DNA from: Caprimulgus europaeus
Lineage: Eukaryota; Chordata; Aves; Caprimulgiformes; Caprimulgidae
Direction: 5' to 3'
Assembly: GCA_907165065.1 (NCBI GenBank)
Contig: OU015533.1
Location: 28,474,578 to 28,538,577 of the forward strand
DNA: 64,000 bases
The notes under the pieces were generated by a model. That model saw nothing but the letters and a program-made list of their open reading frames with translations, had not been told where the DNA came from and ran no database searches. The position numbers were made by a program, and so were the translations under genes. Positions 37,406-48,987 of this stretch are shown piece by piece. Positions within the stretch are counted from its first letter, which is position 1; every line of letters starts with the position of its first letter.

Positions 37406-38020
37406 CATTGCATACCCATTTGTTAAAATAAAGAGTTGACTTTTAGTACCCTTTTGATATATACAGTAAAAATCCAACTGTACGCTTTTAGTGTTGCTGA
37501 ACTGGATTAACTTTGTGGCTCATTCATCATTAGTGATATTTGTACCTACAATCTGATCATGTAAACTTTTCACTGATAAATTTTTAGTGAGACAAAATCC
37601 AGATCTGAGCCAAATACATGCCAGGTGATTGATGAACCTTCTATCAGTTGTAATTTTAGCAAACCTGGAAGGTATCAAGAAACAGTCCAATGCTCATTAC
37701 ATAACATTTTTATAGAATCAATTTACAGCAAAGAAATGCACTTAAAGATCAAGAATGCTGTGACTTCAGCAAAAGAATAAACTATGTTATGGCTTGAAGG
37801 CTTAAATTGTACCCAGTGAAGACTAATTTCTATTTCTCTTACAAGCAATTGGGGCTAGTCATTGGTGTTTTCTTTAGTACTAATCACTGCTTTCTCTGAA
37901 ATTAATTTTACCTAATGCAAGGTGTTAGATCTTTTTGTGCCTTGGTTTTAAGCAACAGATGTTAAATCAAAGTAATTTTGTGTGTGTATGATTGATTGAT
38001 TGTTTTTTAAACTTTGTTAG

Positions 38021-38103
38021 GGTGGAGAACATTGTTACTACCATGGAAATATTAGAGGTATCAAGGATTCCAAGGTTGCACTTTCAACTTGTAATGGGCT
38101 TCA
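38021..38103 (+). CDS. ADAM23: ADAM23 exon 5: prodomain, cysteine-containing loop
   Basis: Encodes residues 179-205 plus two bases of codon 206: GGEHCYYHGNIRGIKDSKVA then LSTCNGL and CA. It corresponds to the family's HCYYHG...STCNGLHG segment, with two conserved cysteines (residues 183 and 202). The acceptor is ttgttag|ggt and the donor ca|gtaagt. The split codon CA+T gives His as in mammals. Confidence 0.95.
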
Positions 38104-38799
38104 GTAAGTGGACATTCTCATTTTTCAAAGAAGGCTACTGACTAATTGTTACTCTTGAATATTATCTCTTAATGTGTGAGGGGCTGATATTCTCGAGTCC
38201 CAAAGAATTTTGATGTTTTGACATGCCAGTACCAGCTATGCCAATCTGTGAGCATTTTTTTTTAGTTTCACTGGGATTAAAGTCTTTTGATGCTGTCTCA
38301 TGAAACCTTTGAATATGGTAAGTGCAAATAAATATTTCACCAGATGACTTATTATGGTAAAGGACAAACAAGAATCGTACTTTTAGCAGTTTGGACTCTC
38401 AGTAGTAATGTATAATTCTGTCACCCAATAGAAAAATTGATCTTTTTGTTAGATTGTACAAGATAAAAAGTGCAAGAAATTAGTCCTTACTAGGATTAGT
38501 TACTATTAAGAGCAACTCAGCTGTTGATTATGTTCTGCATGCTAATGTGTGTCTTAGGACTTTCTCTTTCCAAGGTCAAATCTTTACTCTTTTTTGTGCT
38601 TTATCATTACATTGCCATTGCTATATTTCCATGGACTTTAGAAATATAATGTCCATATAATGAACATATATGGAATTTATTTTAATATTGATCACTTCTT
38701 CAGCCCTAAGTTTGTTTTTGTCCTGTCAAAAATTATATCCTGGAGTCAAATTAATTGCCATGTAATCCTAAAAATCACTTCTTTTTCTCCATGTTCTAG
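38104..38799 (+). other. Intron 5 (696 bp)
   Basis: GT-AG intron with acceptor tgttctag. AT-rich, with no repeat or other signal recognised. Confidence 0.85.
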
Positions 38800-38863
38800 T
38801 GGCATGTTTGAAGATAGTACTTATTTATACTTGATAGAACCGATGGATCTGACCCACAGTGCA
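38800..38863 (+). CDS. ADAM23: ADAM23 exon 6: prodomain
   Basis: Encodes residues 206-227: (H)GMFEDSTYLYLIEPMDLTHS then Ala. It matches the propeptide stretch GMFEDDTFVYMIEPLEL. The acceptor is tgttctag|t and the donor gca|gtaagt. Phase 0 at its 3' end. Confidence 0.95.
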
Positions 38864-39203
38864 GTAAGTTTATTTTTATCTGATTTATTTGGTTTGGGAG
38901 AGTGCTCAAGGAATAGCAAATAAAAGTATTGGAATAAATAAATAAATTACCTCTCTCATGCATTCATATGAAAAACAAAAGTATTTTAAAACACTTGATT
39001 GGAATTTATTTAAGGTGAGAAATGTATAAATATGAATTGCCTAAAATTTTTCTCTGCTTTTCTTTAATCTTTCTTTTCCTGGTTATTGTTGACCATTTAG
39101 GTGTTGGAAGTAGACTAATAAGGCTGTTTCCATAGCAAATGGTTATGGACTGCCAAAAAGTGTTTATCAATTTGCTCTAGTACTTGAACTAAAGAATTTA
39201 TAA

Positions 39204-39280
39204 ATTCATAGAAGGGATCTCTGGAAGTCATTTATTCATCCCTCTCTAAATAATTGGATCAGATTGCTCTTTGACCTACC
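39204..39280 (-). mobile_element. Degenerate CR1 3' fragment, antisense
   Basis: 'aattcatagaagggatctct', 'ggaagtcatttattcatccc' and 'ggatcagattgctctttgac' parallel the antisense CR1 start 'gggacctctggaggtcatct', 'agtccaac' and 'cagggttgctca'. It is old and short. Confidence 0.5.
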
Positions 39281-39370
39281 ATGAAGAGCTTAATGAAGTA
39301 GTTAATTATATCTGATTATCCTACGCTTTATATGTGTTAAGTCAGTGGTCACTGTAGACCTTAAATGATT

Positions 39371-39408
39371 CTGATCCAGCATAGTCATATGCGACTATGC
39401 TGGATCAG
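39371..39408. repeat. Perfect 16-bp hairpin, 6-base loop
   Basis: CTGATCCAGCATAGTC, loop ATATGC, then the exact reverse complement GACTATGCTGGATCAG. All 16 pairs are Watson-Crick. Confidence 0.9.
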
Positions 39409-40854
39409 CATTTAGGACTCCATTTACACAAATGTCTTACTGTAATTATTTTTGTACTTTATGTTAAGTGTATTATATTACAGCTGTTCCTAAAACTTTA
39501 GCTGTAAATAGGACTGACTCAATTTCATAGGGTAGTAAAGCCAGTTAGATTTATACCTCTTGAATAGTTCAAAGATTTGAGTGATTTTCAGTGAAATGAT
39601 TCTGTAACATTGAGACAAGGAATTATTAAGGTTTGTATCCTGCTTGATCTGTAGTATGTATTCCACATGCTGTATCACAGCTCTCAAGCTTGTCTCACTC
39701 TAGTACTTGACAGTGTATGACAATGTAATGCTGCAGAACTGATATGTTTTAATGACTGTAAAGCTGAACTTACAAAGAAAGATCTGCAAAATCTTTGACT
39801 CCTGATACTTTCAAAGAAACTGGATCAACATTCAGAGGAATCAGTATCATTTGGATGGTCAATTGTTGGGCTGTAAATGAAACTATAGAGACATAGTAAA
39901 ATGTTACATCCAAAAAGATTTCTCGGTCTCCTCAGGAATAATATTACATGCCATGTGTTAAGCTATATAATGCATTTTGATGTCGCACATATTTGTAAAG
40001 GTTGTAAGGCACAGATACTGTAAATTAATAGAGATTATATTTATACAATGGTATCCGTATAGTAGACAGAGCAGAATTCAACTAAACTGTTTTCTTGCTT
40101 GGGTGGACAAAGGAAACCAGGATCTCTCTCTTTCAGTGTGATATTTCAGTAAAACTTGGAAGTAGAGCAAAAGTTCTAGTTATAAAAGTGCAATACCATC
40201 TGCTAACTCTGTTGAGGATTCAAGTGGAATTCTAAATTATAAGAAGACAGATGAGTATTTTTCTCAAAACTGCTGAAGATCAAAATAATACAGCTATAGA
40301 GAGCTTTCAGAGGCTCATTTTTTGATTGTGCTACATGAGATAAATATCTTGGACACAGTCTTAAGCATGTAGTTTATTTGGCTTGGTTAATCTTAACTAT
40401 AGTAGATGCGTATATAAAACTTTTTTCTTCACCCCTGCTTTCCCACAAAAAACCCCAGCAAAAATACGCAATATTTTCCTTCATTGTGTTGCATATTTCT
40501 TATGGAAGTTACAGAACAGTAGTATCCTACCCTTTGAAAGGAATTACTTGTTTTGGCAGGTGCTGCAGAGGAGGTGTTACGGAAGAAAAGAGCAGATACC
40601 AAAATGTGATAATTTGGGGCATGTTAGGCCTCTAAAGAAAATATGCATTAAAAGTCTTCTTCTTTTTACATGTTGAATACACCAGTATTCACCAAACAGG
40701 GTGAAATAATCTAATAGCATACTGATGAGTTTCTTGTATTTTGCTACAATTAGAAAGATATATTTTTGTGATAAATAGTAGTAGTTGCTTTTAATCTGTG
40801 GGAGGAAGATTTCGACTAGATATATACTCTCTAATTTGATTTATTGGAATAAAT

Positions 40855-40916
40855 AATCACAGAATCACAGAATGTTAGGGATTGGAAGGGACCTCAAAAG
40901 ATCATCTAGTCCAATG
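40855..40916 (-). mobile_element. CR1 3' terminal fragment, antisense
   Basis: 'aatcacagaatcacagaatg' followed by 'ggattggaagggacctcaaa' and 'gatcatctagtccaat' is the end of a CR1 in reverse, about 60 bp. It then passes abruptly into unrelated sequence. Confidence 0.9.
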
Positions 40917-41195
40917 TGTTCTCTAAGGCATTTAAAGGACTTTTTTCAAGTAATCTCAGACATCTGTGATATTTCAATTTTGTAGGCTGGTAAGTGTGCT
41001 GAACAGCAAGGCTCCATTATTTGCTCAGTATTGCAAATAGATTGCTTCAAATTAGTACTATGCTGAATTAATTGGTACTATAGTTCCTTGCATTTTGTGG
41101 AAAAATTATTAAAATGAAAAATATTGAAAGAAGTTCCTCACTTTTCACTTGACATTATTAATTAGAAGAAAAATGTCTCATATTTTTCTTATCAG

Positions 41196-41268
41196 GAAAG
41201 TAAAAACAGGCCACATATCATCCAAAGAACTTATGGAACACAAGCCTCCAAGCAGTTGCAGGACTTTG
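41196..41268 (+). CDS. ADAM23: ADAM23 exon 7: late prodomain
   Basis: Encodes residues 228-251 plus one base: ESKNRPHIIQRTYGTQASKQ then LQDF and G. RPHIIQ is the conserved core; the flanks diverge from mammals. The acceptor is cttatcag|gaa and the donor ttg|gtatgt. The last G joins AG of exon 8 to give Glu. Confidence 0.93.
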
Positions 41269-41783
41269 GTATGTTTTTGCTTATGTTATGAGATTTTCAT
41301 TATTGGAGATAATTGTATATGTAACTTGAAAATTTTAAATATTAGGCTAAAAGTCTATATAAAATTGATGATTATTTAGAAAACTTTGAAAATATATACT
41401 AGCCTGACTTTTTTCACAATTATTGCAATGGAATCAAGAGTTGTCAAAAAGCAGCTGAAAGATTTCCAACAATGAAGACCTGTATTTAGCTTTCTTCTGC
41501 AAATCATTTAACTTAATCAGTGATATTATTGCTATTGAGGACAGGAGATGGAAGAAAACTTATATTCTAAGCCCAAGTTAAAATCTCTTTACCTCCCATT
41601 GCATGCTTTAACTCTAACTTCAGATTTCTAAATTACTTGAGTTTTGATATGAGATATTTTACATTTTGAGCATTTAAAAAAAATAACTTTTCAATATCAA
41701 AAGTTCTTCTAATTTTGGTTTGGACTGTGTACATAAGCTGTTTAAAATAATGCCATGAAATTCTTAAATTGTAATTTGTACAG
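41269..41783 (+). other. Intron 7 (515 bp)
   Basis: GT-AG intron with acceptor ttgtacag. AT-rich, with no repeat recognised. Confidence 0.85.
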
Positions 41784-41857
41784 AGAGTGAATCTAGTTCT
41801 GAATGGCCCTTTCTGTCTGAACTACAGTGGCTGAGGAGAAGGAGAAGAAAGAGAGCA
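41784..41857 (+). CDS. ADAM23: ADAM23 exon 8: end of prodomain with furin-type site
   Basis: Encodes residues 252-276: (E)SESSEWPFLSELQWL then RRRRRKR and A. The seven basic residues ending in Arg275 form a proprotein convertase site; the family has KRRKR|A at this place, so the mature chain should begin at Ala276. The acceptor is tttgtacag|ag; the alternative AG two bases on would create an immediate stop. The donor is gca|gtgagt. Phase 0 at its 3' end. Confidence 0.93.
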
Positions 41858-42780
41858 GTGAGTAGAAGCGTGAACCTGAATTAAGACCTGTTATAAAAAC
41901 AAAACCAAATCCACTAATTTCTGAATTTTTTAGTGTTGAGAGAAGAAAGGCTTTTGAAAACAATTATTTTTGGTAGCCTGATGATGTCAGATAATATGAT
42001 TATCAAATAATAAAACAAGAAGATTAATCTTTAAAAATAGAATATTTGGAGAACACTGGATGAACTTTCTAAAGTGACATCAGTTGAACCAAAGTTTAAT
42101 AGGAAAAATGAGTTCAGAAAGTGGCAAATTTTAAGTTTGGTGTCTGCTTGAGGATAAAGAACAATTTTGAATGAAGTCTTGATACTTTGTAGATATCTGA
42201 CTTTATTTTAATTTGGCTTTTTAAGTAGCATGATTAAATTAAAAATCCAAATGAGGACACCCAGAACTGGGTTATTGAGAGAACGGAACTGTGCAGTCCT
42301 CATGATCCGCACATGCATATGTGCGAGAGTTAGGGTAATAATTGAGTTAAAGAAGATTAATCTGTATTTCTTAACTGAGGTGCACAATGCAGTGTATTTT
42401 TTGAGGATGCATCTATTTTTAGTAACTTCCTTCCTCATTAAATCTGTGATGAATAGTACAGTAGACCAAGAGTTCTCAGTGTTTGAGATTTGTCTCCCTT
42501 GTGAAAATAAGAGAGGAGGGAAACAATGGTGGCTTCTGCGCTGAACTAAAAAGAATGGACTAAACATTCTTAATTATGTGACTCAGATTCTCAGCTAGTG
42601 TGTATCATAACTAAGTTACTGGGGCTCTGATTATTTATCCTGGTTGAATGTCTGATCCAGTTTTTACAGGCTTACACACCCTACGGAATATTTATAGGTA
42701 ATCCTATTAAATCAGCTGCAGTTATTTTTGAAAACCACTACATCTTCATGATTTCTCAAATGATTTCTTTAATCCATCAG
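41858..42780 (+). other. Intron 8 (923 bp)
   Basis: GT-AG. It includes an alternating purine-pyrimidine 18-mer at 42307-42324 (cgcacatgcatatgtgcg). The last bases before the exon, aatccatcag, are part of the acceptor. No transposon was recognised. Confidence 0.85.
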
Positions 42781-42846
42781 GTATCTCGTGGTATCTTTGA
42801 AGAAATGAAGTATCTGGAGCTCATGATCGTCAATGACAATAAAATG
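42781..42846 (+). CDS. ADAM23: ADAM23 exon 9: start of metalloproteinase-like domain
   Basis: Encodes residues 277-298: VSRGIFEEMKYLELMIVNDN then KM. KYLEL(M/L)IVND is the first beta strand of the reprolysin fold. The acceptor is ccatcag|gta and the donor atg|gtaagt. The exon is symmetric (phase 0 both ends). The junction reads RKRA-VSRG, two residues shorter than mammalian AVNPSRG as I recall it, and the acceptor lies in a short tandem duplication (see findings). Confidence 0.9.
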
Positions 42847-45800
42847 GTAAGTATGTCAATTCAGTGGTAATCTTCCTTTTTATTATAATTTGTACGTTGA
42901 TGTATAGCACTGTGCTGCATCAGCTGCTTTTGGGACAAATATTTCATTTATAAGCAGCATACATTTGTACTGTAAGACACAGTACAGGCCATAAAACCTA
43001 ATAATGCTTAATGTTACCTAAGATTTTCTACAGCAATTATATATTCAAAATACATCTGAAACATTTTGGTGTCATACAGATAATTTAATATGCCCATAGC
43101 CAACACAGTAAAGTAACAAAACATGTATGTCCAGACCAAACACACTGGCACCTTCTAAAATTACATCCTATCCTTAAAGTAATAAAGAAAGAGGTCAGAA
43201 CTTGTTACTTTGAGTTTAGTTTTATTAACTTAAATTTTAATGTAGGAAAGGATATAGACAAAACTATCTGATAGTTCTTGTTGTGCACTTATAAACAGGA
43301 TTCATAATGAAGCACAAGAGAAGTTGTTTGTCCAATTCAGGAAGTGATTGTCATTTGATTTTTTTTTTTTTTTAAAGGGGAAAAAAGTGTGCTTTTTCCC
43401 CCTTTTTGTTCTTGAGGGATGACTGAAAAAAACCCAGACTAACTGTCATTTATTATTTAAATGTTACTACTTTCACTAATTATGCCAAGTAAGGCTATCA
43501 AAGTGTTTGTGTGTTACCCCTATGATAAGTCAGGGGAGAGAGGCCGGGGGAGTGATAAGTTTTGTTAACCTAAACAACTATTTTAAGACCCTTTTTGAAA
43601 AGCATCAGAAATTTGAGTCCAGTAGCTACATTTTAACTACAGCATATCTGTTACGGGAAAATACTCAGCAGAAGTTTAGAAGTTTTCTAGTACCAAAGAA
43701 TATACTGCAGCCAACAGCACAGCAAAACAGCTTGATTGGGCCTCGTTCTCAGCCTTTGTCCCACTTAGCTTTCTCAACTGTTCATTGACTAAGAGGCAAA
43801 TGAGGATCATCAACTCTTAGTATGACTTTGCTTCTGTGTGAGCAAGACCCTTTTTTATATCAAATTCTGTTGATAAAAACAGTTTCTGCTTATTTTATGT
43901 GCAAGTAAAATAAACTTAAGTTCTGTAAGAGCTCCTTGCATCTCTCGCTCTACTGCATGTCTTTCCAGTGCTTTATGTTGTTGTGGGCTCTTCTGTCAAG
44001 GGTGAAGGAAGAGCCACAAATAGCAGATATCAGAACAGGATGCAGTATTTTGTACTTGTTCCAGTGCTGAATAGACAGACAATACAACCTTTCCTAATCT
44101 GTTTAATAAATCATAGAAATAGTCTGGGCAAAAATAACCCGTGTTTGATCTGTGTCCATTCAGCAAGGTAGGGGGCATTTGAGTGCGTGGGAAGAGTAGG
44201 ACACATACTTCTTCAACTGTTTTCACTTGTGAAGCCGTGTGGTAGGAAACTATTCTAAGAGTGCTCACATGTTAGTTGTGTAGGGATAGGGCATAGTAAC
44301 TGAAGTTACAGACATTTTGTTGTCTTGTCTGAGGCCTGTAGTTGGTGTTCCTTATGAAGAGATAATATTTCCATCTTGTTTCCTCTGGCTTCTCATATTA
44401 CAAACATGCTTAAAGGTCAACAATCCTGTTCACCACACTTCCTATAGACACTAATAGTTGTCTACTCTGAGGCTTTATTTCTTAGAATTTTAGCCCACAA
44501 GCATTCCAAGATTTTTTCTTCAGTTTTCAGTGACTCAGAAGCAGATAATAATTCTTTTCAAGGAATAAAATGGGTATGCTTGAGGAAGCGTCCACAGTGA
44601 ATGAGTTAAAGCCTGCCGCTCCAGGAGCTCACTAGATGTACTTTGAAGGTTTTCTGCTTACCAGTAGAGGGCAGATTTCTCCTGCAGCAAGGTCCTGTGT
44701 TAGAAGTATCTGAAACCTCTTTGGCCATTATGTTGCTAAGTGGTTAATATTATGTATTTTCACAAAATTGTCCTGTTCTGTAACACTAAAGACACAGCTA
44801 AATGTACTTAATTAGGTTGTTACACTTTTTGCTGACTTACTCGGCTTAATTTCTGTTTTAGGAGCTGTGTTTAAACACATTACGTCACATATTGCTATTG
44901 ATTTTGGTATTTAAATACTTTCATGAAAACCAAGAAGATTTTCCAAAGCATATTATTTTACCTTTCCAGGAAAGTTTTAGATTGGCTCAAAACAAAAAAA
45001 CAAAGCCACCCTTTTCCCCTTCTCCCATTATTTTCTTCTCTATCATGGTTCCCTAGGGAACAGTCCTGTGATAAGTCCTCAGTGTACATCCTAAGCACCT
45101 ACTAGTACTGTAGCTGAAAGTGCTTTGTTTTGAGAATACTTATAAGACTGGGGGTCTCTTACATGTTGTAGAATCTTTGGGTATTAAAACCTGCTGTGGA
45201 TGTGTTGAAGCATTGTGGAGCTTAACAGTAAATAACTGCATATGTAAAAAGTTCATCTTTCTACAGTTGAATGAGTGTTATCAAGTTTGGTGAACTTTTT
45301 GTTATTTCTATGGCATTTCATCCACATAAAATTAGATTGCTTGTGCAAAGTAACTGGAATGCAAAGGGATGGAAAATTTGTTATCTAATAATATATCGTG
45401 TCTGTGTGAGTCACTCTTCTGACTTGCAATTTGAGAAACAGATTATTTAATTTTAAAAGTATATATGTCTCTGGTTTTACTTTTACCTTTGCACTAAGCA
45501 TAGTCCTGGAAAACAGGGGATTTATCTGGTTTGTAATTCTGATTTGGGAAGGCAGTTAATCCTCTAACTTACTTGATAAGAGTAGCACCCTCTTGTTTCA
45601 AGGCCTTTTTTTGGGTCCTGTGTTTCAGAGTGGGAACAGCTGACACTTTAATGGAACTTGATAATGTTTGCTTGTGAGGTGATGAGATTTGTTGCTTTTA
45701 ACCGGTAGTTGAAATTAGTAAGACATTTTACTCTTTGTTCTATAGAATTTTGTGTTCATTTTCTGTGAAATTTTGAAGACTTATTTTTCCTGCCTGCAAA

Positions 45801-46512
45801 ATATACAAATCATACTGTGGTATGCAGTTTTGGTTTATAATTTTGCTATTTTTTCAAGTCATGGATTCATGTTCAGATACCATAATAGCATCTTTGGAAA
45901 ACTTGACTTGGAACGGAGGGGACTTGTGGAGCAGGCTGAGGAAAGACATGAAACAATTGTAATGATATGCACAGAAATTAGGAAGCAGAACTTGTAATAC
46001 AACTCATCTAAGTCTATAGAAATGGAAAATTTTTGAAGATAAAATTTAAGATATTCACCTTAACACTTTCCACATTCAAACACATATTTACTTTTACCAT
46101 GAACTTCCTCTTCCTTTTTATATTAATGGAATGTGGCTAGTACAGTGCGATATTTAACTCATTAGATTAAGCACAGTTTTAATGGGTACAGCGTCCTCTC
46201 AGTTTTGAGCTCATGTTTATGTTCATGTTTATCTGTCATTTTGTCTCAAACATTTGAACTCTAATTCTAAATAGGATATTTCTTGTGGCTGAATGCTCCT
46301 TTTAAAGATGTGAAAGACTGTCTAGCCGACATGGCTTCCTCTATCTTCTAGGAATATTCTTGAATATGAGATATAGGCTGTGATCTGGAAAGTTTTTTGA
46401 TTTTTTTCCCTTACTCTTTCTTAAAATAGTAATTTTCCTTTTTTGCTATAAAAATTAACTATTACTAATAAATATTTAAGTTCTCACTGTGTTCTATTTT
46501 TTCTTCTTTTAG
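42847..46512 (+). other. Intron 9 (3.7 kb)
   Basis: GT-AG with acceptor cttcttttag. It contains a poly-T run near 43358-43374. Two open frames of 93 and 119 codons fall near or just before this intron but have no family match or splice logic. No CR1 was recognised. Confidence 0.8.
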
Positions 46513-46584
46513 TTCAGAAAGCACCGTTCTTCAAATACATACACAAATAATTTTGCAAAGTCTGTGGTAAACCTTATAGATGCT
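46513..46584 (+). CDS. ADAM23: ADAM23 exon 10: metalloproteinase-like domain
   Basis: Encodes residues 299-322: FRKHRSSNTYTNNFAKSVVN then LIDA, matching KKHRSSHAHTNNFAKSVVNLVDS. The acceptor is ttcttttag|ttc and the donor gct|gtaagt. Symmetric 0-0 exon of 72 bases. Confidence 0.95.
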
Positions 46585-48820
46585 GTAAGTATCAATCTTT
46601 CCTCTGAAAACTGTATCACTGACTTTGTTCATTTAGTGCTGTATTTAAAAAGTTAACATTAGCAGATACCAGGATAACAAAAATGAGCAGCTGAAAAAGT
46701 TACATTTTTAAAACTGATTTCCAGTTCCTCTGTAGAAGATTAGGCTGGAGTGAATGTGTAAGAAACCACCAAATTATCCTTGGCATTTTTCTCAAAGCTT
46801 GCAATTGGCAGAATTTGTCTTTGGCAGGGGAGATTTCAGACTTGAAGGAGCTTTCAGTATCTATTGCTGCTTAAGAATGAGAATTAATTGAGTTTAGATT
46901 AATGAAACAAATTATTCACAAGTGTTTGAAGCTGCGAGTGTAGTTCACAAAGGATAAAGTGTTATTGTTGTATATATATACAGTATATATAATGAAAATT
47001 TAGGGGAATCTATTTATAATACATGAAATTCTCTAAGTGTTTTGTAATATTTTTGTATAATAGTCTGAAAATGCCAGTGGTCTGAAGAGAAGTTACTAGA
47101 GCAGATAAAAATATAAATAATTTTAATAATACTTCTGCAATTTATATTAGACATTTTTTTTCTCATCTGATCAGGATTTATTTGTATTTCTTCTGCATTT
47201 TAACAAATGTTATTTAATCTATATTTCCTTTCTCTGACTGTTCCTTCTGTTTGTACATACATGTTTGTATACAGAAACATTCAGCTTCTCTCCAGTGTAG
47301 AATTCAGTCCTCTTGTAGAGGTCTTACAAAATGACATCGCAATGGCCTTTTCTTTAAAGGAGCAGGAATTTCTGTCTTGTTATTGCCTTGTGTTCATGGG
47401 GAGTGGGCTATATTTCTTACTGATACATTATTAGGAAAATGATATTGGCTTTCAGAGGTTTCCAGGTTCTCTGCCCCCTCTTCCATTCCTTCCTTCCCGT
47501 TTGCTTCAGGAAATAGTTTTCCTGTCAGCAAACAGAAGTCTTTATTGATCCATCCATATATATTTTATGGGATTTAATTTTATTGATTTTTCTCATGCTG
47601 TTAGCCATTTTCTGTGTATGTACTCAGCCTGTCTACCTCAGATTGAAGCATATTAATATTCTCTTTCTTTCAAAGTTCTTGGACAAAGTAGAGCTTAACT
47701 GGTTGCTCTCTCTTGCTCTTATATTTACTGCCTTTTTCCATAAGCTGAGTGTTATACATTGACTTTTTAAATAAAGATAAAGCTGCCTTGATACAAAAGA
47801 CTGGCATGCTAGGCAGTGCTAGTTTATTTGCTATAAATATCTATCATAACTGCAGGAGGATATTTGCAATTCATGTTGTGTATTGTAGGTATAATTCCGC
47901 AAAAAGATAATAAAAGCATATATTTAATATGGTCCCTCATGGAAGTGACCAAATAACTTGACTTTTTTTGTATTTTATGCATTAAACAGCCAATGGATTA
48001 ATCCAGTGCTTTTAGGTCATAGCTAAGTATGAACAGTAAGTGTTCTTCATGTCCCACGTAAGACTTTTGATGGACAGACTGTCTATTGCAGACAAGGAAT
48101 GCATCTTTTGTAGATCTGCAAGTTCTGAATAACCTTAGTTAATAAAATTTGGCATTTATGACCTGCAGCAAAAGAGAGCAGCAGTTTTATTTGGATCAAG
48201 TATCGTGCACAAAGTTAAAATGGATATTTTAAAGCTGTTTTGTAATTATTAGAGCCTGATTGTTGTTTCCTTGTCTTATTGCTACAGTGACATTAAAATT
48301 AATAGAAAAATTAATATTCTTACTTAATTCTCACATTACTTGAATAGCATTAAGTGATCATGCTATAAATGAAAATCAAGCATTATGTGAATTAAATTTT
48401 GGATATATTGGAGGACTGAGAAACTATTTAATCTTGACTGAAGAATTGGCTTTGACTATTGCTTGTCTTTGAGATCTTTCCCTTTTCTTTGAGATCACGC
48501 AGTGTACCTTTACATTTCTTCTTTGCTGATTTTTGTACAGGTTTTCTGCAAAACTCAGTAGTGAAATTATCTGACGTGAGAATTTTAAAGAAAAGAGAGT
48601 AGCTCAAAAAAAAAGCAGCCAGTTTTTTGTCCTTGAAAACATAAAATTTAAGTTGATCAGAATATTAACTTTTAGGAAATACAAAGCATTATCAGCTAAC
48701 TGTTTCCCCATGTTTCCTTCCTGCTTTATCCCTCTTGTCCTTCCGCTTTACTCTTACTGGCTAACTGTGCATGTTTGACCCAGTGTTCTACTCCTGTGCC
48801 TGTCCTGTCTCTGCCCTCAG
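46585..48820 (+). other. Intron 10 (2.2 kb)
   Basis: GT-AG with acceptor ctgccctcag. AT-rich, with a short TA tract near 46971-46990. No transposon or extra exon was recognised. Confidence 0.8.
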
Positions 48821-48987
48821 ATATACAAGGAACAGCTGAACACCAGGGTTGTTCTTGTTGCTGTGGAAACTTGGACTGAAAAAGATCATATTAATATTCA
48901 CCCTGACCCTCTGCAGATGCTTCATGATTTCTCCAAATACCGGCAGCACTACATCAAACAGCATGCTGATGCTGTGCACCTGCTCTC
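48821..48987 (+). CDS. ADAM23: ADAM23 exon 11: metalloproteinase-like domain
   Basis: Encodes residues 323-377 plus two bases: IYKEQLNTRVVLVAVETWTE, KDHINIHPDPLQMLHDFSKY, then RQHYIKQHADAVHLL and TC. VVLVAVETWT and ADAVHL are strongly conserved reprolysin-fold segments. The acceptor is tgccctcag|ata and the donor ctc|gtatgt. It is the second longest exon here (167 bases). Confidence 0.95.

Larger units (their letters stand above)
33810..38020 (+). other. Intron 4 (4.2 kb)
   Basis: GT-AG, with acceptor actttgttag. It holds three perfect inverted repeats (34639-34664, 34762-34783, 36469-36498), a C-rich tract able to form a quadruplex on the minus strand (37289-37312) and a 16-bp tandem repeat (37365-37405). 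No CR1 copy was recognised in it. Confidence 0.8.
38864..41195 (+). other. Intron 6 (2.3 kb)
   Basis: GT-AG. It holds an old antisense CR1-like fragment (39204-39280), a perfect 16-bp hairpin (39371-39408) and a short antisense CR1 tail (40855-40916). Nothing else was recognised. Confidence 0.8.

Noticed and set aside
42307-42324. Alternating purine-pyrimidine 18-mer as a Z-DNA site
   Set aside because: The pattern is real but short and mixed in sequence; too weak to call as a feature.
42208-42567. 119- and 104-codon open frames on opposite strands in intron 8
   Set aside because: They mirror each other on the two strands, have no domain and no splice logic; chance frames.
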